Of a stretch of DNA of 51,891 nucleotides, positions 11,757-22,367 are shown piece after piece. The notes beneath the pieces were generated by a model, which made no database searches, had not been told where the DNA came from, and saw nothing but the letters and a program-made list of their open reading frames with translations. Both the position numbers and the translations under genes were made by a program. Source of the DNA: Porogramme epimiltina (Eukaryota > Basidiomycota > Agaricomycetes > Polyporales > Polyporaceae); assembly GCA_900155495.1 (NCBI GenBank), contig FTLJ01000180.1, forward strand, positions 1 to 51,891, in the 5' to 3' direction. How positions within the stretch are numbered: position 1 is the first letter of the stretch; each line of letters begins with the position of its first letter.

Positions 11757-14144
11757 GGGGACCAAACATAGCCAAACTCATGCGGTCGAGCCGAATACAG
11801 TCCATCCTGGGCCCACCAGCTCTCCAGGCTATCGCGTCCAGGTTGCCCTCAGGTCTCTTTATCTGTCTCCTAGCCCTCTCTACGTCCTTCAACAAATCGC
11901 AATCACTAGTACTCGCTCGTCACCATCATTCCGCAGTCGTTGAAAACCGTCAGTCTCCACTTCGCTCCGCCTGTTCTTCCCTCTCCTCGATCCTCAGGTC
12001 TTTCTCTTTTCTCTTTCTTTCTTTAGCAACTTCGCGCATCCCATGGTTCTCTAGGCCGAAGCATCCTCCAAAGCCTCTCACTTCCCTCCCCCATAACAGG
12101 CCATTGGCCGCCGGGAGCGCTCTCCTCGGGCCGAGCCTGCAAACTGGGACGTCCCGTCTTGCCACCAACCTTGCCCCCGTTGCCCCGCTGTTGAACGGCA
12201 ACCGGCACTCGCTAAATCCGACCCGAGCACCCACTGTCTCACCTCAAGCAGGGGTTGCTACTCTAGTGACTCATTGGTTCTATGATCGTACGTAACTCTT
12301 CACACTGTGGGGGTTCGGGTGGAAGCCAACCAAATAGGATCTCCAGCCCATGTAGTTTCCCGTCGCCGTGCTCTCTCAACTGTCCCTCAACGCCCCTCTC
12401 TTCTATCACGCCGGACACACGCCCGAGCGTGCATTTGTGTCTCATTATCCCCTTATGACACGATGGCGTTTTGGGTTTCTGGTAAGCTTGATGATGCTCG
12501 TTCGTTCTGCCATGGGCCCGAGAGCTCACACCATCTAACCTACGTTTTCTCTCGCAGTTCGCTCCTCCTCTACTCCTCTATATGCGCTAGTCTCAGATTG
12601 GGGCATCGGCGTCCAAACATCACGAGTCAGATCGATGTCGCTACTCCGGGGTGTTAAGCCAATGGTAAGTCAAAAGTTCGACGACGCTCGTTCTTTCTCA
12701 TGCGAGGTTGGAACTGACTAGCTTATTCCTCGTTCCCCTCCCTCCTTTTGCACCGCATCCACTCCTTCCATGCGCGCTTATATCAGGTTTCCGCATGGGC
12801 ATACAAGCAACACGGGCCTGGTACACTGTGGCCTCATAATTGAGTTAGGTACGTCGCTTCTCTGAACTCACATCCATAGATCTTAATCGCCTTCCACCAT
12901 AGGTTATGACTACGACGCACGCCTCAGATCTTGTAGGACGGCGGGTCGAATTCGAAGCGGGTAGGCCTCAAGGACTATACTCACGTGTCTTTTCAACTGT
13001 AAGAACACTATGGCCCTCGCCTTTTCTGCCAGCTCATAAGACCCGAATACAGCCTTGGAGCGGGCTTGGTAACCCCAAGATTCACTCCACGCCGCGCCTC
13101 TCTGTTTCCGCGTTTAAGCAGCGGTTTCGGTTTCTCCTCGTCACGTCGACTGCCTACAAACACCTCGCTTCCGTATATCGCGCACGAAAGGCGTCGTGGA
13201 TAGGAGTCCCCGTCGAACATCCCGCATCCCGTGAGGTTCACCCCCATACATCGCGGGTTGACATCAACGAACTGGTGGTATGGCGATTTTCTTTCTACTA
13301 GCGAGCTAGGTCTGAATTTCTGCACTAGTCCACCCCAACCAATCAACGCATAATCTCCTGCGGACCATAGAGCTCCCATCCCGCGAAATCGCCTAGTCTA
13401 CCGCCCGCCGTCGTCCTTGCGCGTGCGCGCGGGTCTGATGTAACCGAGGTAAGGTCACAATGTTTTGGTTCTCTCTATGAATGAACCTCCCGCTAAAGCA
13501 AGACATTTGCTAGGGCTATTCACGTCGAGCAAAGCTGAGGGGACGAAGGCGCGATCAATGCGTCCGCAGAACGCACGATGATAACGTCCCGGTCCTTGCA
13601 GCTCCGACATTGGTGGGCACTAGATGCAATGAGTGTCCGCGCATGTCCTCTGTAGTCGTGAAATGCATTTACTCGATGATGGGCATATTACACGTTGGGT
13701 GCTGGTCGACCATGCTCACGCAGAAGCTTCCTGTGCTTGATGCTAGCGCTAGTCGCGGGCATAGAGCCGGGCCAGTTTTCCGTGGCACGTACAACGGAGC
13801 GGAGTTTCGGAGTGAACGGGATGGTATCACCCAGCGCGGGGCCTCGTGGCCTCTGGTTGCCACCGCTCTAGGGAACCCTGAATGATAACGCCCGTCTCCG
13901 TGTTGGAGTCACTTCTTCCACTTAGCTCCGGTCACAGATTTCCCGCTTCGCGTCGCCTCAAGCCTCTACGAAGGTTCGATCTTTGCTCATCCCGAACAGG
14001 TTTCTCTTAGTCTACCATTACTCCCACCCGATCTAAATGTCGTGATTGCAGGCCGCCTATCGATCTCACGCTTGGTCTACCGTCGTGGGTTGTTCCCCAC
14101 TCTTATGTCCTCTTCTGATTTTGACTATGTTCTCTTACAGCGAT
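11757..14144 (+). repeat. Unit X copy 1: decayed multi-exon block and HET2 promoter
   Basis: This block begins with GGGGACCAAACATAGCCAAA and ends at the HET2 start codon. It is related along most of its length to 17795-19939, 45350-47444 and 50150-51410. Shared landmarks are the ACCAAAC..GCCAAA start, a segment around 12190 (AACGGCAACCGGCACTCG, as at about 45735), a segment near 13150 (CTACAAACACCTCG, as at about 19001), the segment at 13652 (a remnant of an exon coding EIYFLDEE in copy 3), GCGGAGTTTCGGA at about 13801 and ATGATAACG near 13882. Donor- and acceptor-like sites punctuate it, but no continuous coding frame survives. It may be a pseudogene or a non-coding transcript. Its last part (13640-14144) serves as the HET2 promoter, ending in TCTCTTACAG four bases before the ATG, so a 5' UTR intron is plausible. 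Confidence 0.6.
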
Positions 14145-16336
14145 ATGTGGCTGTTGAACACTCACACGGCCGAGCTCAAGTACTTTCCCCAACCAAATCT
14201 TGTTCCTGGTGGATACGCAATCCTCTCGCATGTCTGGGGAGCCTCTGGAGAGGAAGACGCATTCCAAAAGGTCATGAACGTGTTTGAGGAATGCCAGCGG
14301 AATTCGAGTGTACAGCATCTGCCGCACCGCACTCGGGAAGACAACATTTGTACGCCGCCTGCACAAATAAGGGATCTCGCCACCCTGATGGGGCATCCGA
14401 CTGCCCTCCGAGAACGCGATCCAGCCACCGTGCCCCTGCTCTCCACCCATCATGGTACCGTTGCAATCGCGGTGCAAAGTGTCCTCCTGCTGACAACATC
14501 CCCAAAGGTGCTGTCGCCACTCCCCTGCCAACGGATGTGCGCAACCGTCTATCGCCAAAAATCCGCAACTTCCTCCTCGTTGCCGAGTGCTACAAACTCG
14601 ACTGGGCCTGGGCCGACACCTGCTGCATCGACAGGACAAGCAGCGCCGAGCTCTCCGAGGCCGTCAACTCCATGTTCCTATACTACTCCAGCTCGGAAGT
14701 TTGTATTGCATACCTCAATGATGTCTGTCCTACTGCCACGCAAGGCGATATGCCTGAGGATTTCGGGCGCAGTGTGTGGCACAAGCGCGGGTGGACCTTG
14801 CTGGAGCTCGTCGCGCCGAAGGTTGTCGCATTCATGGCAAAAGACTGGACGCACATCGGAACCAAATACCAGCTCTCAGACGCGATGGAGAAGGCGGTCG
14901 AGGGATGCCCCCCGGCAAGCGTGCTGCGATTCGAGAAGGAGATCAGGGATATGAGCGTCGCACAGCGCATGTCCTGGGCGGCCCCTCGCAAGACTACGCG
15001 AGTCGAAGACGAGGCGTACTGCTTGTTTGGACTCTTCGACGTCAACATGCCGACGCTGTACGGAGAAGGCCGGAATGCATTCTACCGTTTACAGGAGGAG
15101 ATCATGCGGACGTCCACTGACACTTCTCTCTTCGCGTGGCATCTCGATATCAGACAACTTAGAAGGCTGAGCTTGACGCAACTCGAAGATGAGGTTGCTA
15201 GGTTGGACGAGCACTACGAACGTCGACACAGGGACAACTTTGATGACTTTGGGTGTCTCTTTGCATCATCGCCGTCGGATTTCGGCTCTTCGCGCATTAC
15301 GCCTGCAAAACCATGGGAGAGTGATCCGGGTGTCGTGTACAGCGTAAGTGGTCATGTTGTTCAACGACACCCCGCTGACTTGGTTGTTCCACGCTGATTC
15401 CATATCTTTCCCGCTACGACCAGGCTACCACGGGCCCCTCGTTCGGTATGGTACAGGGTGGCGTGCGAGCACGCCTTCCTGTCATGAAGTTCAGCTCGAC
15501 CAACAATTACATCCTAACGAATATATTCTGCAACTTGAATGATAACGAACCTTCCACATCCCTGACATCAGGCAACCCTCAGGCGGTGTACCTTCTCCTC
15601 CGACGTGACTGTACTGGTTCAAGCAGTGAGTGTAGGCAGTTGAACCACGCTCGCTACTACTTATTTCACGGCGATACCCCTACGGCGTGCAGGCTGTTTC
15701 ATGCCCGTCACCGGAAGTCTACGCATTGTGACACTCGACGTCGACTCTACCGACCTATCACTCCATTTTAGAAAATACATGAGCATATTTATTCCTTCAC
15801 GCCCCCCATACTCCCAAATGCTCATCAGCGCCGCCCACGAGCGCATATCTCTGCTCAGTCTCCACCCAGCTGCCCCATTCCGCATCGGCGTTCCTATGCT
15901 TTCAGCTCTTTCGCGCACATGTGGGATCAAACTCGAAAACACATCCCGGGTAGGTCCGGGGTGGGATGGAAGCTCCCCTGTTTCGCTACAGTTCAAGAGC
16001 GATTCCTTGGAATTTGTCGTCACACTGGGTCGGTGCACACGTGACCGGGACGACGCCACAGCCGATTCCGAGCAGGTTGTCCTCGGCCCCCACTTCATCG
16101 CCTTCCAAAGCAGGAGTGACTTGAAGTCCAAGGACCCTTCGCATAACTGCAAGGAAGACCACGTCCAGGAAGGAACTACTCGCCAATGGACACCCGGGGT
16201 CTCTCCGAAAGGTGAACCCTTTAGGACGTCTTATGATCTTCGAATTTCCCTCGTGAGAAGCCATTTCGACGATGGTTCAGGGACCATGCTCGAGGTGCAT
16301 ATCGATGGTGTCCCGCAGAGGTCTGAACCTGGCTGA
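14145..16336 (+). CDS. HET2: HET-domain protein, possible frame break in linker
   Basis: The start aligns with HET1 and HET7 (MWLLNTHTAELKYF, then VPGGYAILSHVWG). The frame changes between the N-terminal part and the rest of the HET domain (DWAWADTCCIDRTSS onward). Either a 53-nt intron at 14455-14507 (GTACCG donor, CTGAC branch point, AAAG acceptor) restores the frame, or an indel has broken the gene. Homologous linker sequence continues inside the putative intron, which favours the indel. The other introns match the paralogs: 15344-15423 (GTAAGT...CAG) and 15626-15692 (GTGAGT...CAG). With the extra intron the product is 663 residues. The linker keeps only a weak coiled-coil trace (IRDLATL). 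The C-terminal module is complete, including SHNCKEDHV and PGWDGSSP. If functional, it is a non-self recognition or cell-death effector. Confidence 0.65.
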
Positions 16337-16599
16337 AAGTGGGGTACGTTCATTCTGACTCCGTGTCGACCTCAGCGATCTCAAAGCCTCGTTATGGTGC
16401 CGTGTAGAAGAAGCAGCATTCGTAAACGAGCGGAATACCTACGTAGGAAACACGAGCAGTGACCTTACGTAGAACTCAGACGAGTGAAGGACCTTCTACT
16501 GGCATGTCAATGTAAGACCGGATGGTTGCGAGTATACATTATCTCTTGTGTGATCCTTTCGACCACTCTGTCGTTTGCACGACGGCGAAGACGTCGAAT

Positions 16600-17360
16600 T
16601 GTCGACACATGGCTCAAATCTTGCTCCTCCTGACGACAGAACTCCAGTGTTTTCAACTAATCTAATTATGATGCTTTCCCCCAATGTAGACTTCTTCATG
16701 CCTATCACTGGACCTCGACGCCTGTTGTTGCTAGAAACGGAGCCTACAGACCCCCCACCTGAATGGATGGACATATACATCTCCTCACGCCCTCCATATT
16801 CCTCAAGTCTCGTTAACGAGACCTATGAGCGCATATCACGGCTTGGTCTCGACCCTGCTGCCCCATTTCGTATCGGAGTTCCTATGTTGACCGCGTTTTC
16901 GAGTGCGATCATACTCAAGGGCACATCCCAGGTCGCTCCTGGGTGGGATGGAAGCTCGCCTGTTTTACTCAAATTCGGGAAGTGGATGTATCAGGATTTT
17001 CTCATTACACTGGGTCGGTGCACACGTCAACAAGCTTTGGGTCGTCGAGACCCTATATCCGACTCCGAACAAGTTGACCTCGGTCCTCACTTCATCACAG
17101 TGCAAGAGGACTCTGAATTGGTACCAAAGGATGCTTCACATAGCTGCAAAGAAGACCATGTTAAGGCAGGGACTACTCTTCGATGGCAACTCAAGCACAA
17201 ACGCCTATCACAACGGTCACGTCCGGACCTTACGCCTCCAGATCTTCAAATCTCGCTCGTGAAAAGTCGCATCGACAATATTTCAGTGAACATGTTGGAG
17301 GTACATCTTGATCTTGTTCATCATTCATCAGACTCCGGAGGCGTGTATCAACGTGGGTGA
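16600..17360 (+). pseudogene. HET C-terminal fragment (truncated duplicate)
   Basis: Only the last HET exon is preserved: from a CCCCAATGTAG acceptor at about 16690, the frame runs to the stop at 17360. It matches the HET2 C-terminus (DIYISSRPPY, DPAAPFRIGVPML, PGWDGSSPVLL, ITLGRCTR, SHSCKEDHVKAGTT). About 70 bases upstream are a degenerate end of the preceding exon (CTTGCTCCTCCTGACGAC, as in the paralogs' LLLRRD codons). No HET domain precedes it. The 3' flank resembles the HET2 3' flank, so a tandem duplication followed by loss of the 5' part is likely. The remaining frame is open, so a short C-terminal-only protein cannot be ruled out. Confidence 0.75.
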
Positions 17361-17794
17361 AAATAGGGTGTGTTTATTCTTCAATAACGTGCTAGCTTTT
17401 GCGATCCTAATCACCCCGCGGAATTGCAGAAGAGTGAAAAAGGTTCATAATGTTCTTATGCGGCATGGGTGATCAGAAGAACACCGGATTTGCGGTGAAG
17501 ATGATCTTGCGATGGAATTCTGTATCCTATTAGCGACGACCCAATGCCTTGATGAGGAGATTGAGGATGATGTCATGGGCGCTTATGCCACCACGTGACC
17601 GATCTCCCAAAAGTTATCATATTCGAGGCCGATTTCGGGAGTCCGTCCGGACAAACATATGAGGGAGTTTCCCGGGGCCTATATAGATGCAGAGAGGGAT
17701 GGCGGGTCGAGGTTGGTGGATTCGGCGCGTTGTTGAGCGAGCAGGTTTACACATCATCGTAGGCAGGCCTACAAACGCGCCTGCACGGTCGGAG
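17361..17794. other. Intergenic, no gene seen
   Basis: The first bases resemble the 3' flank of HET2 (16337-16400). Nothing else is recognisable. Confidence 0.4.
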
Positions 17795-19939
17795 GGCGGG
17801 CGTTGCCTAAACCGGACAGAGGCCGGCGCGCGAGACGGGGACCAAACAGAGCCAAACCGACGCGGTCCAGGCCCTTCTTCCCATCACCGCGAGACGAACC
17901 TCTTTGTATCGCAGGCCCCACCCAGCACTCGTCACCTCCAACCTCAATACTTACCACCGGACGCTGCAGTTGTCGTATTTTCTCATTACGTTGGCCCGGG
18001 ATTGGATCGTGAGACCCGCGATTTGGAACTTGAGGTGAGTTCTCCTGATACACCAGCTGCGGAGTCTCGGGTAGGAGCTAACCGGTTTGCATCCCTATTC
18101 CAGTTCACGGGTCCCCTTGGCCGTCGCGCCCCCTCCCCTTCACTGTAGCGTTTCTCTGTCAAGAGGCGTGCATGCCTGGGTACGTTCTCCCATGTCCTGA
18201 CTCCTGTGTTCATCCGCAATGGCATCGTAGGCTGCTGGTAAGTTCTCTTGCGCACTTTTAGACCCCCTCTCTTCGAGGACTTATCACTTGTGTACATTGT
18301 CACTTCCTTCAGCGCGCCATGATCCATCTCAACGAGTCTGTGCTTTGGTCGTATTCTATCGCGGACGTCTAAACGACACGTGATTGGTCTGTTGTGAGCT
18401 CGTAGTCTGGTATGTCTTTCCTTCGATGACGCCCCCATCGTGTTCAGTCGTCTTTCCTCATAAGCCGTATCTGTGATGACTACCTTGTGCTTCGCATATC
18501 AGTGTGTTAGACTTCCCAGGTCGTCCCATTGTGCCACCTAGACGCGAAGGGGTCAAGCCATAACGACGAAATCCGCCTCTCCATCTTCCCGTCAGTGCAT
18601 CATGCCAGCTGTGAGTACTCTCTATTTCCCGCGTCGCTCACTAGCTCACAAGCTACGGTAGTGTAAGCTCGATCACACGTGTCCTTGTTGGTTTCAACAA
18701 CTGCGATGGCGCAGTGTGCAGCGAACATGGTCCCTGGGTGGCGAGGAACCTCCCTGCTGGGATGCTGCGTCGTATACGCGGCACTTGATGCGGTTAGGGC
18801 GAGAGGTCGATGTGTTCGCATGAGTTCGGCGACCCGTGAGTACCCCATACCCCGCAACCCGATGAATGGCTCACGATCTCCTGATGATAGTAGAGTCAGC
18901 TCGGCAATCTGAAATTGTAGTTCCTCATCGCACGCGGCATGCCCCTCCGCTTCTACGTCCCTGGCAGGGCTGAATGGGCCTTCGCTTCTCGCGCTCGCCG
19001 TCTACAAACACATCGTCTCAGCATGTCGAATTGCCAGCAACGCACACCACAATCGCGACGCAGTCCACTCGAAGACACAAACTGGGCGCATTGCGGTCTG
19101 TGTATCTACAGGCCAGTAGCATGATAGCATTCTTTCGACAAGCGAGCTATGCTTCGACGACTGCATCAACGCAACCACGCGGTACGGCGTGTGGTGCTGG
19201 CGCCCTGCTACTTGGCGCGCTCTCAGCCTGCGATATCGATTGGAACGTCACATCTTCATCGAAACTCTGGAATGGCGTCTACGACTTGCTCAGCACTTTC
19301 AGACTCGACCGTAGGGAGTATGAGGTATGGTTCTGGTGTTTCTTACTTCCGAATACACCAACATCGCTAAAGAACCCCCTTTTCAAGGACTAGGAGTGTT
19401 CACGCTGAACTGATCTGGGGAAATGTACACGTGCTCGATGCGCGCACGCGGGGCAGGATGATCACACCCCGTTCTTGACGATGTTCATGCGAATGTTAGA
19501 CGGAATGAATGCTGCACGTGTCCTCTCTAACCTCAGAATATATTTTTGGATCAGAAGCTTATTGCGAATCGTGCGCAGCCGAGCGACCGTCTTTGTGAAT
19601 TGAATCTCCCTAAGTTGTGTGCTCACCCTTGTCATAGACGAGACGGCATTGACCGACGTCTAAGCGCTATTGAGCCTCATGGCTACTATTATGTATCTGG
19701 GCAGTTGACTGAGTGGCGCCTATCTATCTGGGTGCACGCTCAGTCCGACTCCCATTTTGGTCCCGATACCTAATTCACCTACTCCAGCTCTTCTCAATCC
19801 TTCTCACCAAATCCGCCAGGCTCTACCTTGTGATAGGGGGTGCCTTAATCTCAATCTCACTAGTACGGTGAAACCACAGTCGCAAGTATTTCGTCACTGA
19901 ACTATTCATGAATCCTGATGGTCCTCCCCTTAGAGCGAT
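17795..19939 (+). repeat. Unit X copy 2, upstream of HET3
   Basis: The block starts with GGGCGTTGCCTAAACCGGAC and GGGGACCAAACAGAGCCAAA (17837). This start is nearly identical to the inverted sequence at 43147-43214. Further shared landmarks are CCGGTTTGCATC (18085; ACCGATTTGCATCTG in copy 3), a GTACGTTCTCCC donor near 18179 found at the same relative place in copies 3, 4 and the inverted copy, and CTACAAACACATCG near 19001. No long open frame spans the exon-like pieces. The block ends at the HET3 start codon, preceded by CCCCTTAG. Confidence 0.55.
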
Positions 19940-22197
19940 ATGTGGATGCTGAACACCCACACTGCCGAGCTCAAGTTCTTTGCCGGCCCCGCGTCTGTTC
20001 CTGGTGGATACGCAATCCTTTCGCACGTATGGGGAAATCCATCATGTGATGAAAGAGGGCTGCTCTCGAAAAAGGATCCTGACGAGGAAGATACATTTCA
20101 AAAAGTCCAGAGTGCGCTGAAGGAGTGTCAGGAGAATGAACGCAGTGCTGCGGACATCTCAGCATCCCCGACATCCTGTGACCGCCAGCCAGTCCAGACC
20201 ATTTCTTCCTTGTCCGCACAAGTAAACGACCTCTCTACGCAAGTCCAGCATCTTACCGCTCAGCTCCAAGCACTCGTTTCTACCCTCCAAGAACGTGATC
20301 CGTCCCTTGCAGCTATTCTCTCCACACATCGTATCTCCACTCCCATCTCACAGGGTCCTCCCACTAACATCATCCCGGAAGATACTGGCCTCACCTCCCT
20401 CCCAACGAATGCCCGCGACTTACTATCGCCGAAAATCCGAGGAGTACGGATTCGACTGGGCCTGGGCTGACACCTGCTGTATCGACAAGACGAGCAGTGC
20501 AGAACTCACTGAGGCTATTAACTCTATGTTCCAGTACTACTCCTGCTCGGAGGTCTGTTATGCATACCTCAGTGATGTTCATACTGCGGATATCGAGGCG
20601 TTCAAACGGAGTGGTTGGCACCACCGCGGATGGACATTGCAAGAACTCATCGCGCCGAGGGTCGTCATATTCATGGCGAACGACTGGACACGCATCGGGA
20701 CCAAATACGAACTCGCAGACAAGATGGAGGAGTTCATCAATGGGTGCCCTCCCGCAAGGGTGTTACGACTCGAGAAAGACATCACGGAAATGAGCGTGGC
20801 ACAGCGCATGCATTGGGCAGCATTTCGCCAAACAACGCGAGTCGAAGACGAGGCGTATTGTCTATTAGGACTCTTCGGGATCAACATGCCGACGCTGTAC
20901 GGAGAAGGCCGCAACGCAGTTTACCGTTTGCAAGAGGAGATCATGCGGACGTCGACCGACACTTCACTCTTTACGTGGCATCGCAGTGGGAATTGTAACA
21001 GATTCAGGAGCTGGGACGATCTTAAAACGTTGATTCAGCTGTCTGAAGGGAGAAAGACGTATCAATACTATGCCAACTTTGAATGTCTCTTCACATCATC
21101 GCCGTCAAACTTCGAGTGCCTCAGCATTACACCTGCAAAGACGTGGGAGAGTAACCCGGATGCCAATTCCAATGTAAGTCATCATACCGTTCAATGATTC
21201 CCCGCCTGCTTAATCGCCCCCTCATAATCTACGTTTCTCCCGCTGCCAATAGCATACCGCGGTCCCCTCCTTCAATATCACTCAAAATGGAGTTTGCGCA
21301 CACCTTCCTGTCATGAAGCTGACGTTCAACGATGATTACATCCTGGCGAATATATTCTGTCTATTGTTCGATAACGACTCCTCATCCCCCGCATCAAGTG
21401 GTCCACCGTCTGTTTATCTTCTCCTCCAGCGTGACCGTACCCGTCCGGGCAGTGAGTGGGCATATTTAAGACATTATGACTACTACTGATTTGATCATGA
21501 GGTATTCCTCATATCCTGGTGTGTAGGCTTTTTCAAGTTGGCTGGATCTGCACGCGTTGTGTGGGGAGTCAACACCGAGTCTATGGACCCTCCGCTCGAT
21601 TTCTCGCAATGGATGGACATATACATCACCCCGCGCCCCAGGTATTCGCAAAGGCTACTCAGCAGGCCCCACGAGCGCATATCCCGTCTGGGTCTTCATC
21701 CAATGGCCCCATTCCGCATCGGGTTGAGTATGCTGTCAACCCTCTCGCACGACCAAGGGATCAGACTCGAAGACGTTTCCCAGGTCCCTCTTGGATGGAA
21801 CGGAAGTCTCCCCATTCTACTCAAACTCGGGGGGTGGCGTTATTTGCCTTTTGTCATCAAACTGGGTCGGTGTCACCGGAACCAGGCTGGTATTCCTCAA
21901 GATGCGACATTTGACTCCGAGCAAGTTGTCCTCGGCCCTCATTTCATCATGGTGCAAGAGGACTCTGGTCAGTCCGGATATTGTTCGCATAAATGCGAGG
22001 AAGACCATGTTGAACCTGAGGTTGGAACCACTCGCCGGCGATGGAGACTCTCGGTCGTCTCATTAGCGCGCCCGAACACGCCTGAAGATCTTCAAATCAC
22101 TCTTACAAGAAGCCATTTTGACAGCGGTTCAGGAACCATGTTGGAGGTGCATCTTGATGTCATTCAAGTCTTGAACGGGCACATTGACACGGTCTGA
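19940..22197 (+). pseudogene. HET3: HET-domain gene with frameshifting deletion
   Basis: The gene has the same layout as HET1 and HET7: N-terminal HET start (VPGGYAILSHVWG), inserted coiled coil (ISSLSAQVNDL and on), HET core, introns 21174-21252 and 21452-21526, and a complete C-terminal module (SHKCEEDHV). At about 20440 the sequence jumps from LLSPKIR straight to EYGFDWAWADTCC. Compared with HET7, 20 bases coding NFLLKAE are missing, which shifts the frame and ends the first frame at 20470. No GT-AG intron that restores the frame is evident. The downstream frames are otherwise well kept, so inactivation looks recent. A sequencing or assembly error is the main alternative. Confidence 0.8.
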
Positions 22198-22367
22198 AGG
22201 TCGAATATGCCTGTTCCTCCATGATCTGTCACTCTCATTAATTGTTGTGAATCCACGCAGGCGGGAAACGTGATCCATAATTCAGTATAGTGGTCATACC
22301 GATGGTGACACCAGCACGGATGGGGATAGAAATGGGGGAGGCTCGTTGGGATCACATAGAATGAGCC

